Shown one piece after another: positions 55,601 to 58,587 of a stretch of DNA of 64,000 nucleotides; the first letter of the stretch is position 1; each line of letters starts with the position of its first letter. This stretch comes from Tridacna crocea (taxonomy: Eukaryota > Mollusca > Bivalvia > Cardiida > Cardiidae). The stretch is from positions 24,102,127-24,166,126 of the forward strand of contig OX031066.1 in the NCBI GenBank assembly GCA_943736015.1. Reading direction: 5' to 3'. The notes under the pieces are model-generated. The model was not told the origin of the DNA. It saw nothing but the letters and a program-made list of their open reading frames with translations, and made no database searches. The position numbers and the translations under genes are program-made.

Positions 55601-58587
55601 CTTGATGTATTTTATATTATAGACCATATTTCTTTAACTACTGGACAAAATTATTTAGCCGAGCCACAATAGCTCAGTCGCTAATGCACGCGACTTGAGA
55701 ACAGGGGTTGCTTGGTTGTTGGTCCCAGGCCCCACCAATTAATGAAAGTCATTGCAACAAGATTCATAATGTTGAAAACAGTGTTTAAAACCATACAGTC
55801 ATTCCGTCAATCAAACAAAATTTTATGAAACTTCATTTTTTTTTTTCATTACCCACAGACAATCATATATTTCTTTTAGTGTAATGAAATCCCATGTTGT
55901 GGAAAAAGTGGGCTTAAATGTGTAACATCATTATGGACCAGTTACAAAAAAGGCCATATGTACATGCAAAACAATATGGCATTTATGTTTCTATCAAAAA
56001 AGGTCTTTTCTTTTGGGGGGTGGGGGATCTCATTTCAACCAAAAACATATTGTGTAGGGTATTATGTATGAATACCAATGCAGATGGTAATTATTTAGAT
56101 GGATGATTTGCTTGATAATAAACTATCCTTGTTTAGACAAAAATAAAATGTTACAATTTTATTGAAATATCATGTAAACAAACAAGACAAAAAGGTGGTA
56201 GATGACAGACAGGAAAAGCTATGTTTGACCTAATCCTAATTCTATATTATCTTCGAGCATTTTCTAAAGCCCATTACCATACAATCCCTACTTTTGACGA
56301 CCCCTAGAAAGAAGCCTTTAGAAGAAATTGTCAGAAAAGGGGAAAATGCTGCTAACCAGCATTTTCTCTTTTTCCAACAATGTTTTCTACCCTTCACAAA
56401 AACAAATTTCAGATTTTCAGTCTCTTTTATTTTGTCACCTGCAAATGCTTTCAATTTGGACAAACCTGAAATTTTGTCGTTTGGTATAGAGTTATGTTGA
56501 ATTTCAATAAAACTGTTAAGTCTCTTTGCCAAAACATGAGTGTTATATCATGAACCAGCTCATAGGTCTAATAATTATTTATTTGTATTGGTATCTAAAA
56601 AAAATTGTATACGACTTAAAATACTCTGAAAAAATATCGTTTGTCTGAATTCATGAACAGTATAGACTAATTTTACCCTGTCGCATATTTAATGGTTAAT
56701 AATCTTTTCTTTCAGTTTGTCCCTCATTTTCTCCTTTGTCTCAATGACGTTTGAGTTTTGTGGGTCATTATTTCACTTCATTACTTTTTGTACTACATGT
56801 TGTAGTTTTTTTTTTAAACAAATATAATATAAAAAGGTCACATCAGCAGAATATTTACCCATATAGATTTCAGCAACATTATTTCTTCTTTTAGTGCTAA
56901 GTTTGTTTATGCCTGGTCAGAAAGCATAATTTTGTTTTGTTCCTGCCAGAGTAGAAGGAATAATTAATGTGAAATTATAATCCATGTGATAAAGGCTTCT
57001 TTGATTTGAAAAGACTTTTTGAACAGATCATTTACTTTTGATCAACTAGCTTATGTTTTATTGATCTTTCTCGGAAGGAAAAAGAAGTAAAAACTGTCAT
57101 GGATATTGTTTAGCTGTAATTGGTTATTTTTTACTTTGAGCCTGAAAACATTTTATCTGCTTTTCAGTTTGATGCTAGAAATGATGCAGTTGATTTCATA
57201 ATTAAGAGAGAATTTAGCTAAAAGTTTTATTCTACCTTCGAAGGGAATGGTAAATGAAATTATCCGCGAATCAAATGTTAATGTTGGAAAAGTTTTATTT
57301 GATATTTTATGAATTCAATTTTAGCACAGTGCTCTACCTCCAAGGAGGAAAACCCATTTTGCCATGGCTCAGGATGATTTGCGTTCTGGTTGTACAAATT
57401 TGTGTCCACCAAACTGTCCTCTAAAGCTTCATTCATTAGTGAGTTCAGACAAGAGTCTTAATATTGTGTGTAGAAAGCATGGCCCTGAATTAGGATTGGG
57501 GTCATTTCTTTTTGTACTGTGTGACCTCTAAATCACATGGTCACTTTTTAGTAACAAGTAACAGATGTGCCTATAAAAAATATAGCAACATTTATTTGTT
57601 ATGTCAATGCTTGCTGTATCACTGTTGTAACAGTTTTAATTTGATTCTCTTCATACGCATATCAGTGCATCTAAATACAGATTTTATTTTTTTTTGTTAC
57701 TACCTCTGCGTCTGTATAACATTCAATGAAAAACTTTTCTCCCTTTTTACATTAAAAAGATTTTCAAGACATCAAGGCTATTTAAATCTTTTTTATAGAC
57801 CCCACACTTCATCTTATCACTATGTTTGATTTCTGTTTTAGATCTATTATCATTGTGCAGGTTCTCTGTAACTGTGTAACACCATACCTGTTACAAAACA
57901 AAAATAGGGGGAATAACATTTATCTTTGATTAAAAAAATAGTGTCTGTATTGAAATATTTTTTGTTGTATTCTCTTAAGCCTTAAACTGCAATTTTTTTC
58001 ACTTCTTAGGCTTTGCTAACATTATGGAAATATATGATAAGGACATTATTAGTTCACTCTGTGTCCATGTCTAAGTATATCACATACAAGACAGAAATAT
58101 ATAGAGATTTTTATGGTCGTGTTTGCTACTTATTCATATTGTTTGGAAATAAATCAACCTATTTAAAGCAACCTATTTAATGACCTGTGCCAGAACAGGT
58201 GAAAGGCATGGTGAATCTTCCATGTTCAAAGTTCATTGTTCTGTTGTAGGACAGACCCTCAAAATTGTGACATTGATTTTGTTCATAATGATAGTGAACC
58301 TTTAGATTTACCTCTACTCATCATTATTTTAGGATTTCTTGCATCAAATATCACACTTAGATGGGAATGCTTTCCAGTAAAAATTGTCATTCTGTCGAGC
58401 AGGGTCACCATAGCGGAATTTTTTTTATAGAAAGGGATATATTGAAAAAATATAGAATGGTATCAGATACAAGTTTATGAACTAATAATTTGTTTAAGTT
58501 TTAATATTTTATATTTTTCTCTCTGATAAACAGAATATTAAGAATGATATCAGGAGACTAGCCCTCAGAAATCTGGGCAGTCCCCAG
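13396..58587 (+). CDS. TTLL6: Tubulin polyglutamylase, TTLL6/TTLL13 type (15 exons, 3' end not resolved)
   Basis: Exons: 13396-13633, 24517-24679, 31556-31596, 32427-32545, 34405-34535, 35745-35901, 37661-37804, 39080-39391, 41345-41526, 44656-44841, 48992-49169, 49912-50142, 52412-52480, 57325-57438, 58534-58587; all GT/AG, total 2319 nt, 773 codons, no stop. Family enzymes use ATP to add glutamates to glutamate side chains in tubulin tails, mainly on ciliary and other stable microtubules. Layout: acidic N-terminus (1-120), Lys-rich linker (about 120-135), TTL ATP-grasp domain (about 135-480) with NHFPGM, K250 of [37 protein letters not shown] and E435-V-N437-H split over exons 8/9, then a segment with [16 protein letters not shown] (about 520-535) resembling the family's microtubule-binding region, and a basic Ser/Arg-rich tail. 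The ATG is supported by an in-frame TAG at 13345 with no other ATG between. TTLL6 versus TTLL13 cannot be settled here. The last three exons are weaker. Confidence 0.9.
13837..15641. mobile_element. hAT-like element (CAGTGTTCCC termini) with nested insertion
   Basis: Termini CAGTGTTCCCGCTGA and its inverse near TGGGAACACTG. Flanks TCTTATAA and TATAATAA agree at 6 of 8 positions, so the 8-bp duplication is imperfect. About 1.28 kb of the interior is a later insertion (14267-15542). The residual host sequence 13955-14260 and 15543-15630 reappears at about 36850-37200 without that insertion. No transposase frame. Confidence 0.6.
14267..15542 (+). mobile_element. Helentron/HINE-like element with about 165-bp tandem repeats
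   Basis: 5' end TTAGCTCCACTGGCC; the 3' side carries the inverse GCCAGTGGAGCG, then the perfect foldback GGGCCATCATGGCCC and the end CTCTTG. A GTCCGTCGTGCGTCCGTGCG microsatellite follows the 5' end. The body is 5-6 diverging units starting CCATAAGGCCTAGGGCTACC at about 14531, 14695, 14861, 15026 and 15189. Subterminal inverted repeats, a 3' hairpin and internal tandem cores are the known plan of non-autonomous Helentrons. The class is inferred from structure only. Confidence 0.65.
15664..15882 (-). mobile_element. TTAA palindromic MITE, reverse
   Basis: TTAA at 15660-15663 and 15883-15886. Core arms pair perfectly except for centre CTGATTACCAG. The right end has lost a few bases (TTGTTTATAGGG). 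Confidence 0.88.
16365..16543 (+). mobile_element. TTAA MITE with the palindrome destroyed
   Basis: TTAA at 16361-16364 and 16544-16547, ends CCCTCTACCACACAATCTC and TTTGTGGGAAAGGG. The core keeps only GGAAATTGTACTTCCC-like scraps. Confidence 0.7.
16609..16763 (-). mobile_element. TTAA MITE, internally deleted
   Basis: Left end CTCTTTACAAAACAACAAAATTT, right end GTCGGATTGTGTGGTAAAAGG with TTAA at 16764-16767. The whole left arm of the palindrome is missing; the right arm (CAGTATTTTCTCCTCTTCCCAC) remains. Confidence 0.75.
18152..18745. mobile_element. Long inverted-repeat (foldback) element, about 590 bp
   Basis: 18152-18290 matches the reverse complement of 18622-18745. Both read, in order, ATTATA, ATCTTC-CAAG, GGTTACAATC, ACTACG, GATTGAG, TTCAAGATT and a CAAT-ACGC block. 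The arms are about 110-130 bp and roughly 75-80 percent matched by eye; the loop is about 340 bp. No TTAA palindrome core and no ORF of note. Confidence 0.6.
19130..19285 (-). repeat. Dispersed repeat, inverse copy of 9115-9275
   Basis: The reverse complement shares ATTCTACAAATACATGTTTATC, CTGGGTACAGAACC, ACTTTGAATTTCAAACTA and ACCTGGTGTGATTCATTC with the copy upstream of the gene. Here it lies in TTLL intron 1. Confidence 0.6.
19633..19849 (+). mobile_element. TTAA palindromic MITE, forward
   Basis: TTAA at 19629-19632 and 19850-19853. Left end CCCATTACCACACAATCCC, core perfect around GGTAACC apart from CAATATTTTT at the right arm edge. Confidence 0.92.
20346..20500 (-). mobile_element. Decayed TTAA MITE, right half lost
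   Basis: CTTTACCAAATGAACAAAACTT, then TTGCAGACTATGATC and TAGAAAACAGTGTGAGAAAATT. The sequence after the centre is unrecognisable. Confidence 0.45.
20544..20764 (+). mobile_element. TTAA palindromic MITE, forward
   Basis: TTAA at 20540-20543 and 20765-20768. Ends ACTTTACCAAACAATCCCTGG and GTCGTTTGGTAAAGAG. Core with small insertion (TGTGCAGGGAAAAGGAGG). Confidence 0.88.
21077..22159 (+). mobile_element. Modular repeat, arrangement A-A-B-B
   Basis: Two A modules (about 21077-21240 and 21241-21400), each starting TTAAAGGTGGGTATTTAGAA and ending at GGCTACGTAGCC, are followed by two B modules (about 21401-21788 and 21789-22159) starting AAGCTATTTTTAGATTT and ending GAAGGGCCAC. Terminal CCACCTTTTAAAG is the inverse of the starting TTAAAGGTGG. 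The copy at 10504 is A-B only. Units diverge enough that the duplication is not recent. Confidence 0.75.
22273..22493 (+). mobile_element. TTAA palindromic MITE, forward
   Basis: TTAA at 22269-22272 and 22494-22497. Left end CCCTTTACCACATAATGATG. Core mismatches GAAGAAAATACTTGTAACC against GGTAACCAGC; right arm CCCGCAATATT. Confidence 0.85.
22595..22645 (-). mobile_element. TTAA MITE left-end fragment
   Basis: CTCTTTACTAGACAACAAAG and GACTGGTCTATGTTGAAATCATG match only the first 50 bases of a reverse copy. Confidence 0.55.
22745..22964 (-). mobile_element. TTAA palindromic MITE, subfamily B
   Basis: TTAA at 22741-22744 and 22965-22968. Ends TCCTTTCCCAAATGACAAA and GTTTGGGAAAGAG. Centre TTGCTCGTAATGAGCAA; outer arms AACACTGTGGG / CCCACAGTGTT. 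Confidence 0.9.
24150..24301. repeat. 152-bp foldback element
   Basis: GGTGCCAGGGGACTTGAAAA at the left pairs with TTTCCAAGTCTCCTGCCACC at the right. The middle also pairs in part (TGAATCATGTCC with GGAACATGATTCA) around a G-rich loop. Single copy in this window. Confidence 0.6.
24517..24679 (+). CDS. TTLL6: TTLL exon 2
   Basis: Acceptor TTATTTGTAG, donor GTATGT. Continues the acidic region ([15 protein letters not shown]) and ends in SPKKKKKKK, the lysine run that precedes the TTL domain in this family. Enters in phase 1 and leaves in phase 2. Confidence 0.8.
24841..24890 (-). mobile_element. TTAA MITE left-end fragment
   Basis: TTAACTCTTGACCTCGTAAC and TTCTAGACTGGTTCAAACTGA match a reverse left end only, cut at the start of the GGGTTTGTATTCACC element. 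Confidence 0.5.
24890..25094. mobile_element. Palindromic MITE, TGTATTCACC family, copy 1
   Basis: Termini GGGTTTGTATTCACCAAC and inverse of GGGTCCGTATTCGCCAAC. The centre is a long exact palindrome built on CTGATTGGCTAAACC and GGTTTAGCCAATCAG. Nearly the whole 205 bp folds back. Unrelated to the TTAA family. Confidence 0.8.
25389..25620 (+). mobile_element. TTAA palindromic MITE, forward
   Basis: TTAA at 25385-25388 and 25621-25624. Left end CCTTTACCAAACAATTCCTGG with a T-run expansion; centre CTGATATCCAG, itself palindromic. Confidence 0.88.
25639..25860 (+). mobile_element. TTAA palindromic MITE, forward
   Basis: TTAA at 25635-25638 and 25861-25864, only 14 bp after the previous copy. 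Ends CCCTTTACCAAACAATCCCTGG and GTCATTTGGGAAAGGC. Confidence 0.9.
26267..26487 (+). mobile_element. TTAA MITE, decayed core
   Basis: Left CTCTTTACCGCACAGTCCCGAC, right GTTGTTTGGTAAAGAG and TTAA at 26488-26491. Core arms carry several unpaired changes (AAAAATGTAGG, TTTTGGAAACCAGC). Confidence 0.8.
26884..27002 (+). mobile_element. TTAA MITE, right half only
   Basis: Begins within the right palindrome arm (AGCATTTTCTCCTTTTCC) and ends GTCATTTCGTAAAGATTTAA. Confidence 0.65.
27095..27315 (+). mobile_element. TTAA palindromic MITE, forward
   Basis: Left flank TTTA (mutated TTAA), right TTAA at 27316-27319. Ends CCCATTTCCACACAATCCC and GTCGTTTGGTAATGAG. Core pairs except GGGAAAAGGGG against CTCCTTTTCCCCC. 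Confidence 0.88.
27723..27905 (-). mobile_element. TTAA MITE, reverse, right arm deleted
   Basis: Left end CTCTTTACCAAGCTACAGAATTTTGG, core left arm GAAAACATTGCAGGACAAGGAG, then the right arm is largely lost. Abuts the next copy at a shared GTCAAC (degenerate TTAA). Confidence 0.65.
27910..28123 (+). mobile_element. TTAA MITE, forward, shortened centre
   Basis: Left CCCATACTATGCAGTCAAGAC. The core reads GAGAAAATGCATTTTCTC: the central GCTGGTAACCA is deleted symmetrically, leaving a perfect shorter palindrome. Confidence 0.7.
28136..28355 (+). mobile_element. TTAA palindromic MITE, forward
   Basis: TTAA at 28132-28135 and 28356-28359. Ends CCCATTACCACACAATACC and GTCGTTTGGTAACGGG. Confidence 0.92.
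29150..29370 (-). mobile_element. TTAA palindromic MITE, reverse
   Basis: TTAA at 29146-29149 and 29371-29374. Core GTTGTGGGAAAAGGAG...CTTTTCCCACAATG, one mismatch only. Confidence 0.92.
29497..29717 (-). mobile_element. TTAA MITE, reverse
   Basis: TTAA at 29493-29496 and 29718-29721, boundaries intact although the core is drifting (CTGGATGCCAGCAG, CCTACCATACTTTC). Good example of intact ends with an ageing palindrome. Confidence 0.85.
30027..30238 (+). mobile_element. TTAA MITE, forward, left end worn
   Basis: Core GTGGGAAAAGAAGAAAATGC and GCATTTTCTCCTTTTCACAC. Right end GTTGTGTGATAAAGTG with TTAA at 30239-30242. Confidence 0.75.
30716..30935 (+). mobile_element. TTAA palindromic MITE, forward
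   Basis: TTAA at 30712-30715 and 30936-30939. Left arm GGGAAATTGAG against CTCCTTTTCC. Centre CTGATAACCAG. Confidence 0.9.
31139..31359 (-). mobile_element. TTAA palindromic MITE, reverse ends, forward centre
   Basis: TTAA at 31135-31138 and 31360-31363. Ends are of the reverse type (CTCATTACCGGACGACAAT ... GTGTGGTAATGGG) but the centre reads GGTAACC. Confidence 0.92.
31556..31596 (+). CDS. TTLL6: TTLL exon 3 (41-nt micro-exon)
   Basis: Acceptor TGTTTCAG, donor GTGAGT. Completes the K codon and reads [13 protein letters not shown], matching the first conserved strand of the TTL domain, where family members have N/S-NCKY. Enters in phase 2, leaves in phase 1; both neighbours fit only with this exon included. 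Confidence 0.85.
32215..32409 (+). mobile_element. TTAA MITE next to a splice acceptor
   Basis: Worn forward copy (GTCCTACTTTTAACAAATCC...GTTTGGTAAAGAGTCAAA); the right palindrome arm is mostly lost. Its right end is about 17 bp from the acceptor of exon 4, so the pyrimidine tract lies directly against the element. Confidence 0.75.
32427..32545 (+). CDS. TTLL6: TTLL exon 4
   Basis: Acceptor TTTTTTTCACAG, donor GTAAAA. Encodes [13 protein letters not shown] and [20 protein letters not shown], hallmark N-domain sequence of TTLL6/13-type ligases. Confidence 0.95.
32710..32930 (+). mobile_element. TTAA MITE, forward, right end worn
   Basis: TTAA at 32706-32709. Core GTGAAAAAGGGAGATAATGC against GCATTTTCTCTTTTTCTCAC. 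Right end TTTATTTGGTAAAAAAA without TTAA. Confidence 0.75.
33100..33275 (+). mobile_element. TTAA palindromic MITE, subfamily C, 176 bp
   Basis: TTAA at 33096-33099 and 33276-33279. Ends CCCTTTACTCCATAGATACTC and GCATAGAAATGCCTTACTGGG. Core GGCAAAAGGTGAAAT and ATTTCACCTTTTGCC: both arms differ from the canonical GGGAAAAGGAGAAAA in the same places. Confidence 0.92.
33354..33430. mobile_element. Fragment of the ACATTTGCGTAAAGTG palindromic MITE
   Basis: GGCATTCTGACATTTGCGTA, then GTCTCTGATCAGCCTGCACAG, corresponds to the left arm of the complete copy at 43587. Confidence 0.55.
33830..34043 (-). mobile_element. Decayed TTAA MITE sharing its TTAA with the next copy
   Basis: ATCTTTAGACTTGTCCAATC, core GTGGGAAGGAGAAAGTGC...GCATTTTCTACTTTTC, right end GCGAAAAGGG and TTAA at 34044-34047. 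Confidence 0.65.
34048..34280 (-). mobile_element. TTAA MITE, tandem to the previous one
   Basis: Starts at the shared TTAA 34044-34047 (GCCTTTACCAGATGACAAAATTC) and ends at TTAA 34281-34284. Core pairs with a few mismatches. Exon 5 begins 120 bp downstream. Confidence 0.82.
34405..34535 (+). CDS. TTLL6: TTLL exon 5
   Basis: Acceptor TTATTTCAG, donor [26 protein letters not shown] and MLKMFPKEY...FPKTWCLPA, among the most conserved TTLL blocks. Confidence 0.95.
34675..34800. mobile_element. AGAGCATGG-type MITE, worn copy
   Basis: GGTAGACTGGTCCATGGACAT, ATTGACCAATAGCGAAAAGTTTTGG, then AAGCCCTTTTTGGAAGAGCA. Same internal order as the copy at 44372. Confidence 0.5.
34833..35053 (-). mobile_element. 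TTAA palindromic MITE, reverse
   Basis: TTAA at 34829-34832 and 35054-35057. Ends CTCATTACCAAACGACAAAAT and GTGTGGTAATGGG. Core perfect except CACAATGGTTTC. Confidence 0.93.
35497..35682. mobile_element. AGAGCATGG-type palindromic MITE
   Basis: GAGCCATGCCTTGTGAAAAG at the left pairs with GCCAGAGCATGGCTT at the right. Contains the inner palindrome CAGCCTGCGCAG / CTACGCAGGCTG. Confidence 0.7.
35745..35901 (+). CDS. TTLL6: TTLL exon 6 (nucleotide-binding lysine)
   Basis: Acceptor ATATTACAG, donor GTAAGT. Encodes [10 protein letters not shown], then [19 protein letters not shown] and [11 protein letters not shown]. The [10 protein letters not shown] loop covers ATP in the ATP-grasp fold; most relatives have D instead of E here, a conservative change. 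Confidence 0.95.
36133..37496. mobile_element. hAT-type non-autonomous transposon with exact 8-bp TSD
   Basis: Termini TAGGGATGGCAACGGTTA, inverted at both ends. Flanked by the identical octamer CTTTTAAA at 36125-36132 and 37497-37504. The first and last 80 bases are full of AACCGGTTAACC palindromes. The interior contains a stretch homologous to 13955-15630 (about 36780-37210) and a fragment of a TTAA MITE right end (36650-36705). No transposase frame; longest frames are under 100 codons. Confidence 0.9.
37661..37804 (+). CDS. TTLL6: TTLL exon 7
   Basis: Acceptor TTTTCTTCTAG, donor [26 protein letters not shown], then [17 protein letters not shown]: the central ATP-grasp strands with the conserved D and R of DGFKFDLR. 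Confidence 0.97.
37977..38197 (+). mobile_element. TTAA palindromic MITE, forward
   Basis: TTAA at 37973-37976 and 38198-38201. Ends CTCTTTACAACACAATCCC and GTTGTTTGGTAAAGAG. One arm difference (CTTCTTTTCCCGC). Confidence 0.92.
38306..38527 (+). mobile_element. TTAA MITE, forward
   Basis: TTAA at 38302-38305 and 38528-38531. Left end ATCTTTACCACACCC. Centre GCCGGTAGCCAGC; right arm TTGTCCTTTTTCTGCAAGG. Confidence 0.88.
39080..39391 (+). CDS. TTLL6: TTLL exon 8 (largest coding exon)
   Basis: Acceptor TCTTTTTCAG, donor GTGAGT; 104 codons. [14 protein letters not shown] (substrate/ATP site), [40 protein letters not shown] (metal-binding D) and IIE, whose final Glu (E435) is a metal ligand. Confidence 0.97.
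39509..39729 (-). mobile_element. TTAA MITE, first of three in tandem
   Basis: Left flank CTAA (mutated), right TTAA 39730-39733 shared with the next. Core AATCACTGTGGGAAAAGGCG against CTCCTTTTCCCATAGTG. Reverse. Confidence 0.88.
39734..39954 (+). mobile_element. TTAA MITE, second of three in tandem
   Basis: Between TTAA 39730-39733 and 39955-39958. Forward (GTCTTTACCACACAGTCCCGAC). Core AACACTGTGGGAAAAGG against CCATTTCCAACAGTGTT. Confidence 0.9.
39959..40178 (-). mobile_element. TTAA MITE, third of three in tandem
   Basis: Begins at TTAA 39955-39958 and ends GTGTGGTAAAGGG with TCAA. The left end is altered (CAGAGGACAGAATTTCAGACTGG). Core centre GATGTTTATCAGC. Reverse. Confidence 0.82.
40242..40296 (-). 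mobile_element. TTAA MITE left-end fragment
   Basis: TTAATTCTTCACCAAACAAG, then TTTTAGACTGGTCTATTTTGAAAGCATG and nothing further. Confidence 0.55.
40828..41043 (+). mobile_element. TTAA MITE with a paired arm variant
   Basis: Left AGCTCTTTACCACACAGTCC, right GTCGTTTGGTAAAGAG; flanking TTAA lost. Both arms carry a matched change: GTGGAGAAAGGAG and CTCCTTTCTCCAC instead of GTGGGAAAAGGAG and partner. Confidence 0.88.
41095..41314 (+). mobile_element. TTAA palindromic MITE, best-preserved exemplar
   Basis: TTAA at 41091-41094 and 41315-41318; 220 bp. Positions 41144-41214 form a perfect 71-nt palindrome: 35-bp arms around a single A at 41179. Terminal inverted repeats are short (TCCATTCCCAC / GTTTGGTAATGAG, about 9-12 bp allowing mismatches). 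No coding capacity. CCC...GGG ends with TTAA duplication fit the piggyBac superfamily. It ends 30 bp before exon 9. Confidence 0.95.
41345..41526 (+). CDS. TTLL6: TTLL exon 9
   Basis: Acceptor TTTCTTAACAG, donor GTGAGG. Begins [14 protein letters not shown], completing the E-V-N-H metal site, then continues [25 protein letters not shown], the end of the TTL domain. Confidence 0.95.
42120..42296 (-). mobile_element. TTAA MITE, reverse, shortened
   Basis: ATCTTTACCTGATGACAGTATTTTAG ... AAAACATTGTGTGAAAGGTTG / CTCCTTTCCCACAATGTTTTC ... GTGAGGTAAAGAG. The centre of the palindrome is deleted. Confidence 0.72.
42595..42819 (+). mobile_element. TTAA MITE, forward
   Basis: TTAA at 42591-42594 and 42820-42823. 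Left end CCTTAACCACACAATAC. Core worn (TTTTGGAAAAGAAG, CTTTTTTTCCCAC). Confidence 0.82.
43587..43805. mobile_element. Palindromic MITE, ACATTTGCGTAAAGTG family
   Basis: Left GGGCATTCAGACATTTGCGT and GTCTCGGATCAGCCTG pair with right CAGGCTGATCCAAGG and CGCAATTGTCCGAATGTCCC. 219 bp; fragments elsewhere at 33354. Confidence 0.72.
43990..44172 (+). mobile_element. Decayed TTAA MITE
   Basis: GGAAAAAGGGGAACATTGTGGG, GCTGATAACCATCAG and a right tail GTAGTCTGCTAATAATTTCAC...GTCAGGTAAAAG. Confidence 0.5.
44372..44627. mobile_element. AGAGCATGG-type palindromic MITE, complete
   Basis: GAGCCATGCTCTGGAAAAAG...GGGCTTAATGCAT at the left is inverted as GCATTAAGCCCTC...CAGAGCATTACTC at the right. Inner palindrome GTCAGCCTGTGCA / TGCGCAGGCTGAC. 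Ends about 30 bp before exon 10. Confidence 0.78.
44656..44841 (+). CDS. TTLL6: TTLL exon 10 (putative microtubule-binding segment)
   Basis: Acceptor CAAATTATCAG after a T-run; donor AAG|GTTTGG, weaker than the others. Encodes a helix-rich [19 protein letters not shown], then [19 protein letters not shown] and [16 protein letters not shown], conserved downstream of the catalytic domain in this subfamily. Confidence 0.9.
45121..46325 (+). repeat. Tandem-repeat element, unit about 156 bp
   Basis: Opens with the foldback TACCCCCCAAAAC / GTTTGGGGGGTA and a GGTCGGTCGGTCGGTC microsatellite. Two about 150-bp units (CCGCTCT-TTTCTCAT...) follow, then five of about 156 bp at 45504, 45662, 45818, 45973 and 46130, each holding CTATACTAGCTAGGGTTATG and GGGGGAGTGCAGTGCAC. 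Architecture resembles the Helentron-like elements here, but I could not identify its 3' end. Confidence 0.75.
46741..46963 (+). mobile_element. TTAA palindromic MITE, forward
   Basis: TTAA at 46737-46740 and 46964-46967. Left CTATTTACCACACAATCC. Core has GGGGGAAAAGG against CCTCTTCCCAC. Confidence 0.9.
47111..47362. mobile_element. AGAGCATGG-type palindromic MITE, complete
   Basis: GGCCATGCTCTGTGAAAAG and CTTAATGCATATGCAAAAAG at the left; ATGCATTAAGCCCCCTTTTG and CCAGAGCATGG at the right. Confidence 0.78.
48033..48228. mobile_element. Palindromic MITE, TGTATTCACC family, copy 2
   Basis: GGGTCTGTATTCACCTATTC and its inverse (AGGTGAATATGGATCCC). Centre CTGATTGGCTAAACC / GGTTTAGGCAATCAG as in copy 1 at 24890, but with different flanking arm sequence. 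Confidence 0.8.
48992..49169 (+). CDS. TTLL6: TTLL exon 11
   Basis: Acceptor TCATTTCTAG, donor GTGGGT. Reads [18 protein letters not shown], then a Ser/Arg-rich basic stretch ([17 protein letters not shown]). Phase fits exon 10 despite its weak donor. Confidence 0.85.
49445..49664 (+). mobile_element. TTAA palindromic MITE, forward
   Basis: TTAA at 49441-49444; right flank TTAT (mutated). Ends ACCCTTTACCAAACAATCCC and GTCACTTGGGAAAGGG. Confidence 0.9.
49912..50142 (+). CDS. TTLL6: TTLL exon 12
   Basis: Acceptor TATTGCTGAAG (weak tract), donor GTAGGT; 77 codons in phase 0. Contains [20 protein letters not shown] and [11 protein letters not shown], a helical segment, and ends in RPLPPPL. Confidence 0.82.
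50822..51024 (-). mobile_element. TTAA palindromic MITE, reverse
   Basis: TTAA at 50818-50821 and 51025-51028. Lacks about 18 bp of the usual GCATTTGCAGACGAC block. Right arm CCACAGTG unpaired with left CATTGTGG. Confidence 0.88.
51134..51346 (+). mobile_element. TTAA palindromic MITE, forward
   Basis: TTAA at 51130-51133 and 51347-51350. Lacks the ATGCTTTC of the right sub-end. Core near perfect. Confidence 0.9.
51567..51784 (+). mobile_element. TTAA MITE, forward, tandem with the next
   Basis: ATTGTTTACCACACAGCCAGG; core centre GCTTGTAAATAGC; right end GTTGTTCGGAAAAGAG. Joined to the next copy at GTACCC (degenerate TTAA). Confidence 0.75.
51787..52005 (-). mobile_element. TTAA MITE, reverse, tandem with the previous
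   Basis: CCCTTTACCAAATGACAAAG...GATTGTTTGGGAAAGGG with TTAA at 52006-52009. Left arm ATCGTGGGAAAGTTG is worn. Confidence 0.82.
52412..52480 (+). CDS. TTLL6: TTLL exon 13 (tentative)
   Basis: Acceptor ACTGTTTTTAG; donor ATG|GTATTC is weak. 23 codons, phase 0 ([19 protein letters not shown]). If not spliced, the frame stops at TGA 52514-52516, giving an alternative C-terminus 34 residues long after exon 12. Confidence 0.6.
53268..53488 (-). mobile_element. TTAA palindromic MITE, reverse
   Basis: TTAA at 53264-53267 and 53489-53492. Ends CCCATTACCACACAAGAAA and GTGTGGTAATGGG. Core AACACTGTGGG / CCCACAGGGTT. Confidence 0.93.
53576..53797 (+). mobile_element. TTAA palindromic MITE, subfamily C, long form
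   Basis: TTAA at 53572-53575 and 53798-53801. Left CCCTTTACTCCATAGATACTC as at 33100. Core GGCAAAAGGTGAAAT...ATTTCACCTTTTGCC, centre CTCGTGACAAG. About 45 bp more than the 33100 copy on the right side. Confidence 0.92.
54158..54228. repeat. Short tandem duplication, about 36-bp unit x2
   Basis: GAATTCACACCCATTAAACC and TTACAGAT occur twice in direct order, at 54158 and about 54194. Near-identical copies suggest a recent local duplication. Confidence 0.75.
54377..54586 (+). mobile_element. TTAA MITE, forward ends, reverse centre
   Basis: TTAA at 54373-54376 and 54587-54590. Left CCCATTACTACACAATCC; centre CTGGTTACCAG, the opposite of its ends. Confidence 0.85.
55664..55740 (+). repeat. tRNA-like sequence (SINE-type)
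   Basis: AATAGCTCAGTCGCTAATGC resembles an A box; GGTTGTTGGTCCC is a poor B box 45 bases later. No acceptor stem pairing seen. Tentative. Confidence 0.3.
56268..56491 (+). mobile_element. TTAA MITE, forward, flanks mutated
   Basis: Flanks CTAA and TTAT. GCCCATTACCATACAATCCC...GTCGTTTGGTATAGAG. Core GTCAGAAAAGGGG against CTCTTTTTCCAAC. Confidence 0.82.
57325..57438 (+). CDS. TTLL6: TTLL exon 14 (tentative)
   Basis: Acceptor TTCAATTTTAG, donor GTGAGT (good). 38 codons, phase 0: [18 protein letters not shown], then a Cys-rich [11 protein letters not shown]. Of the three possible frames this is the only one fully open. No family motif recognised. Confidence 0.6.
58534..58587 (+). CDS. TTLL6: TTLL exon 15 (tentative)
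   Basis: Acceptor CTCTCTGATAAACAG, donor GTATGT; 18 codons, phase 0: [18 protein letters not shown]. Fits the phase of the previous exon. No stop, so at least one more exon is needed. Confidence 0.6.

Noticed and set aside
57512-57829. 105-codon Tyr/Phe/Cys-rich frame after TTLL exon 14
   Set aside because: It is a T-rich intronic reading that overlaps no splice-compatible junction.
13396-58587. An encoded piggyBac, hAT or Helitron protein anywhere in the window
   Set aside because: No frame longer than about 140 codons exists outside exons and none shows catalytic motifs; all mobile elements here appear non-autonomous.
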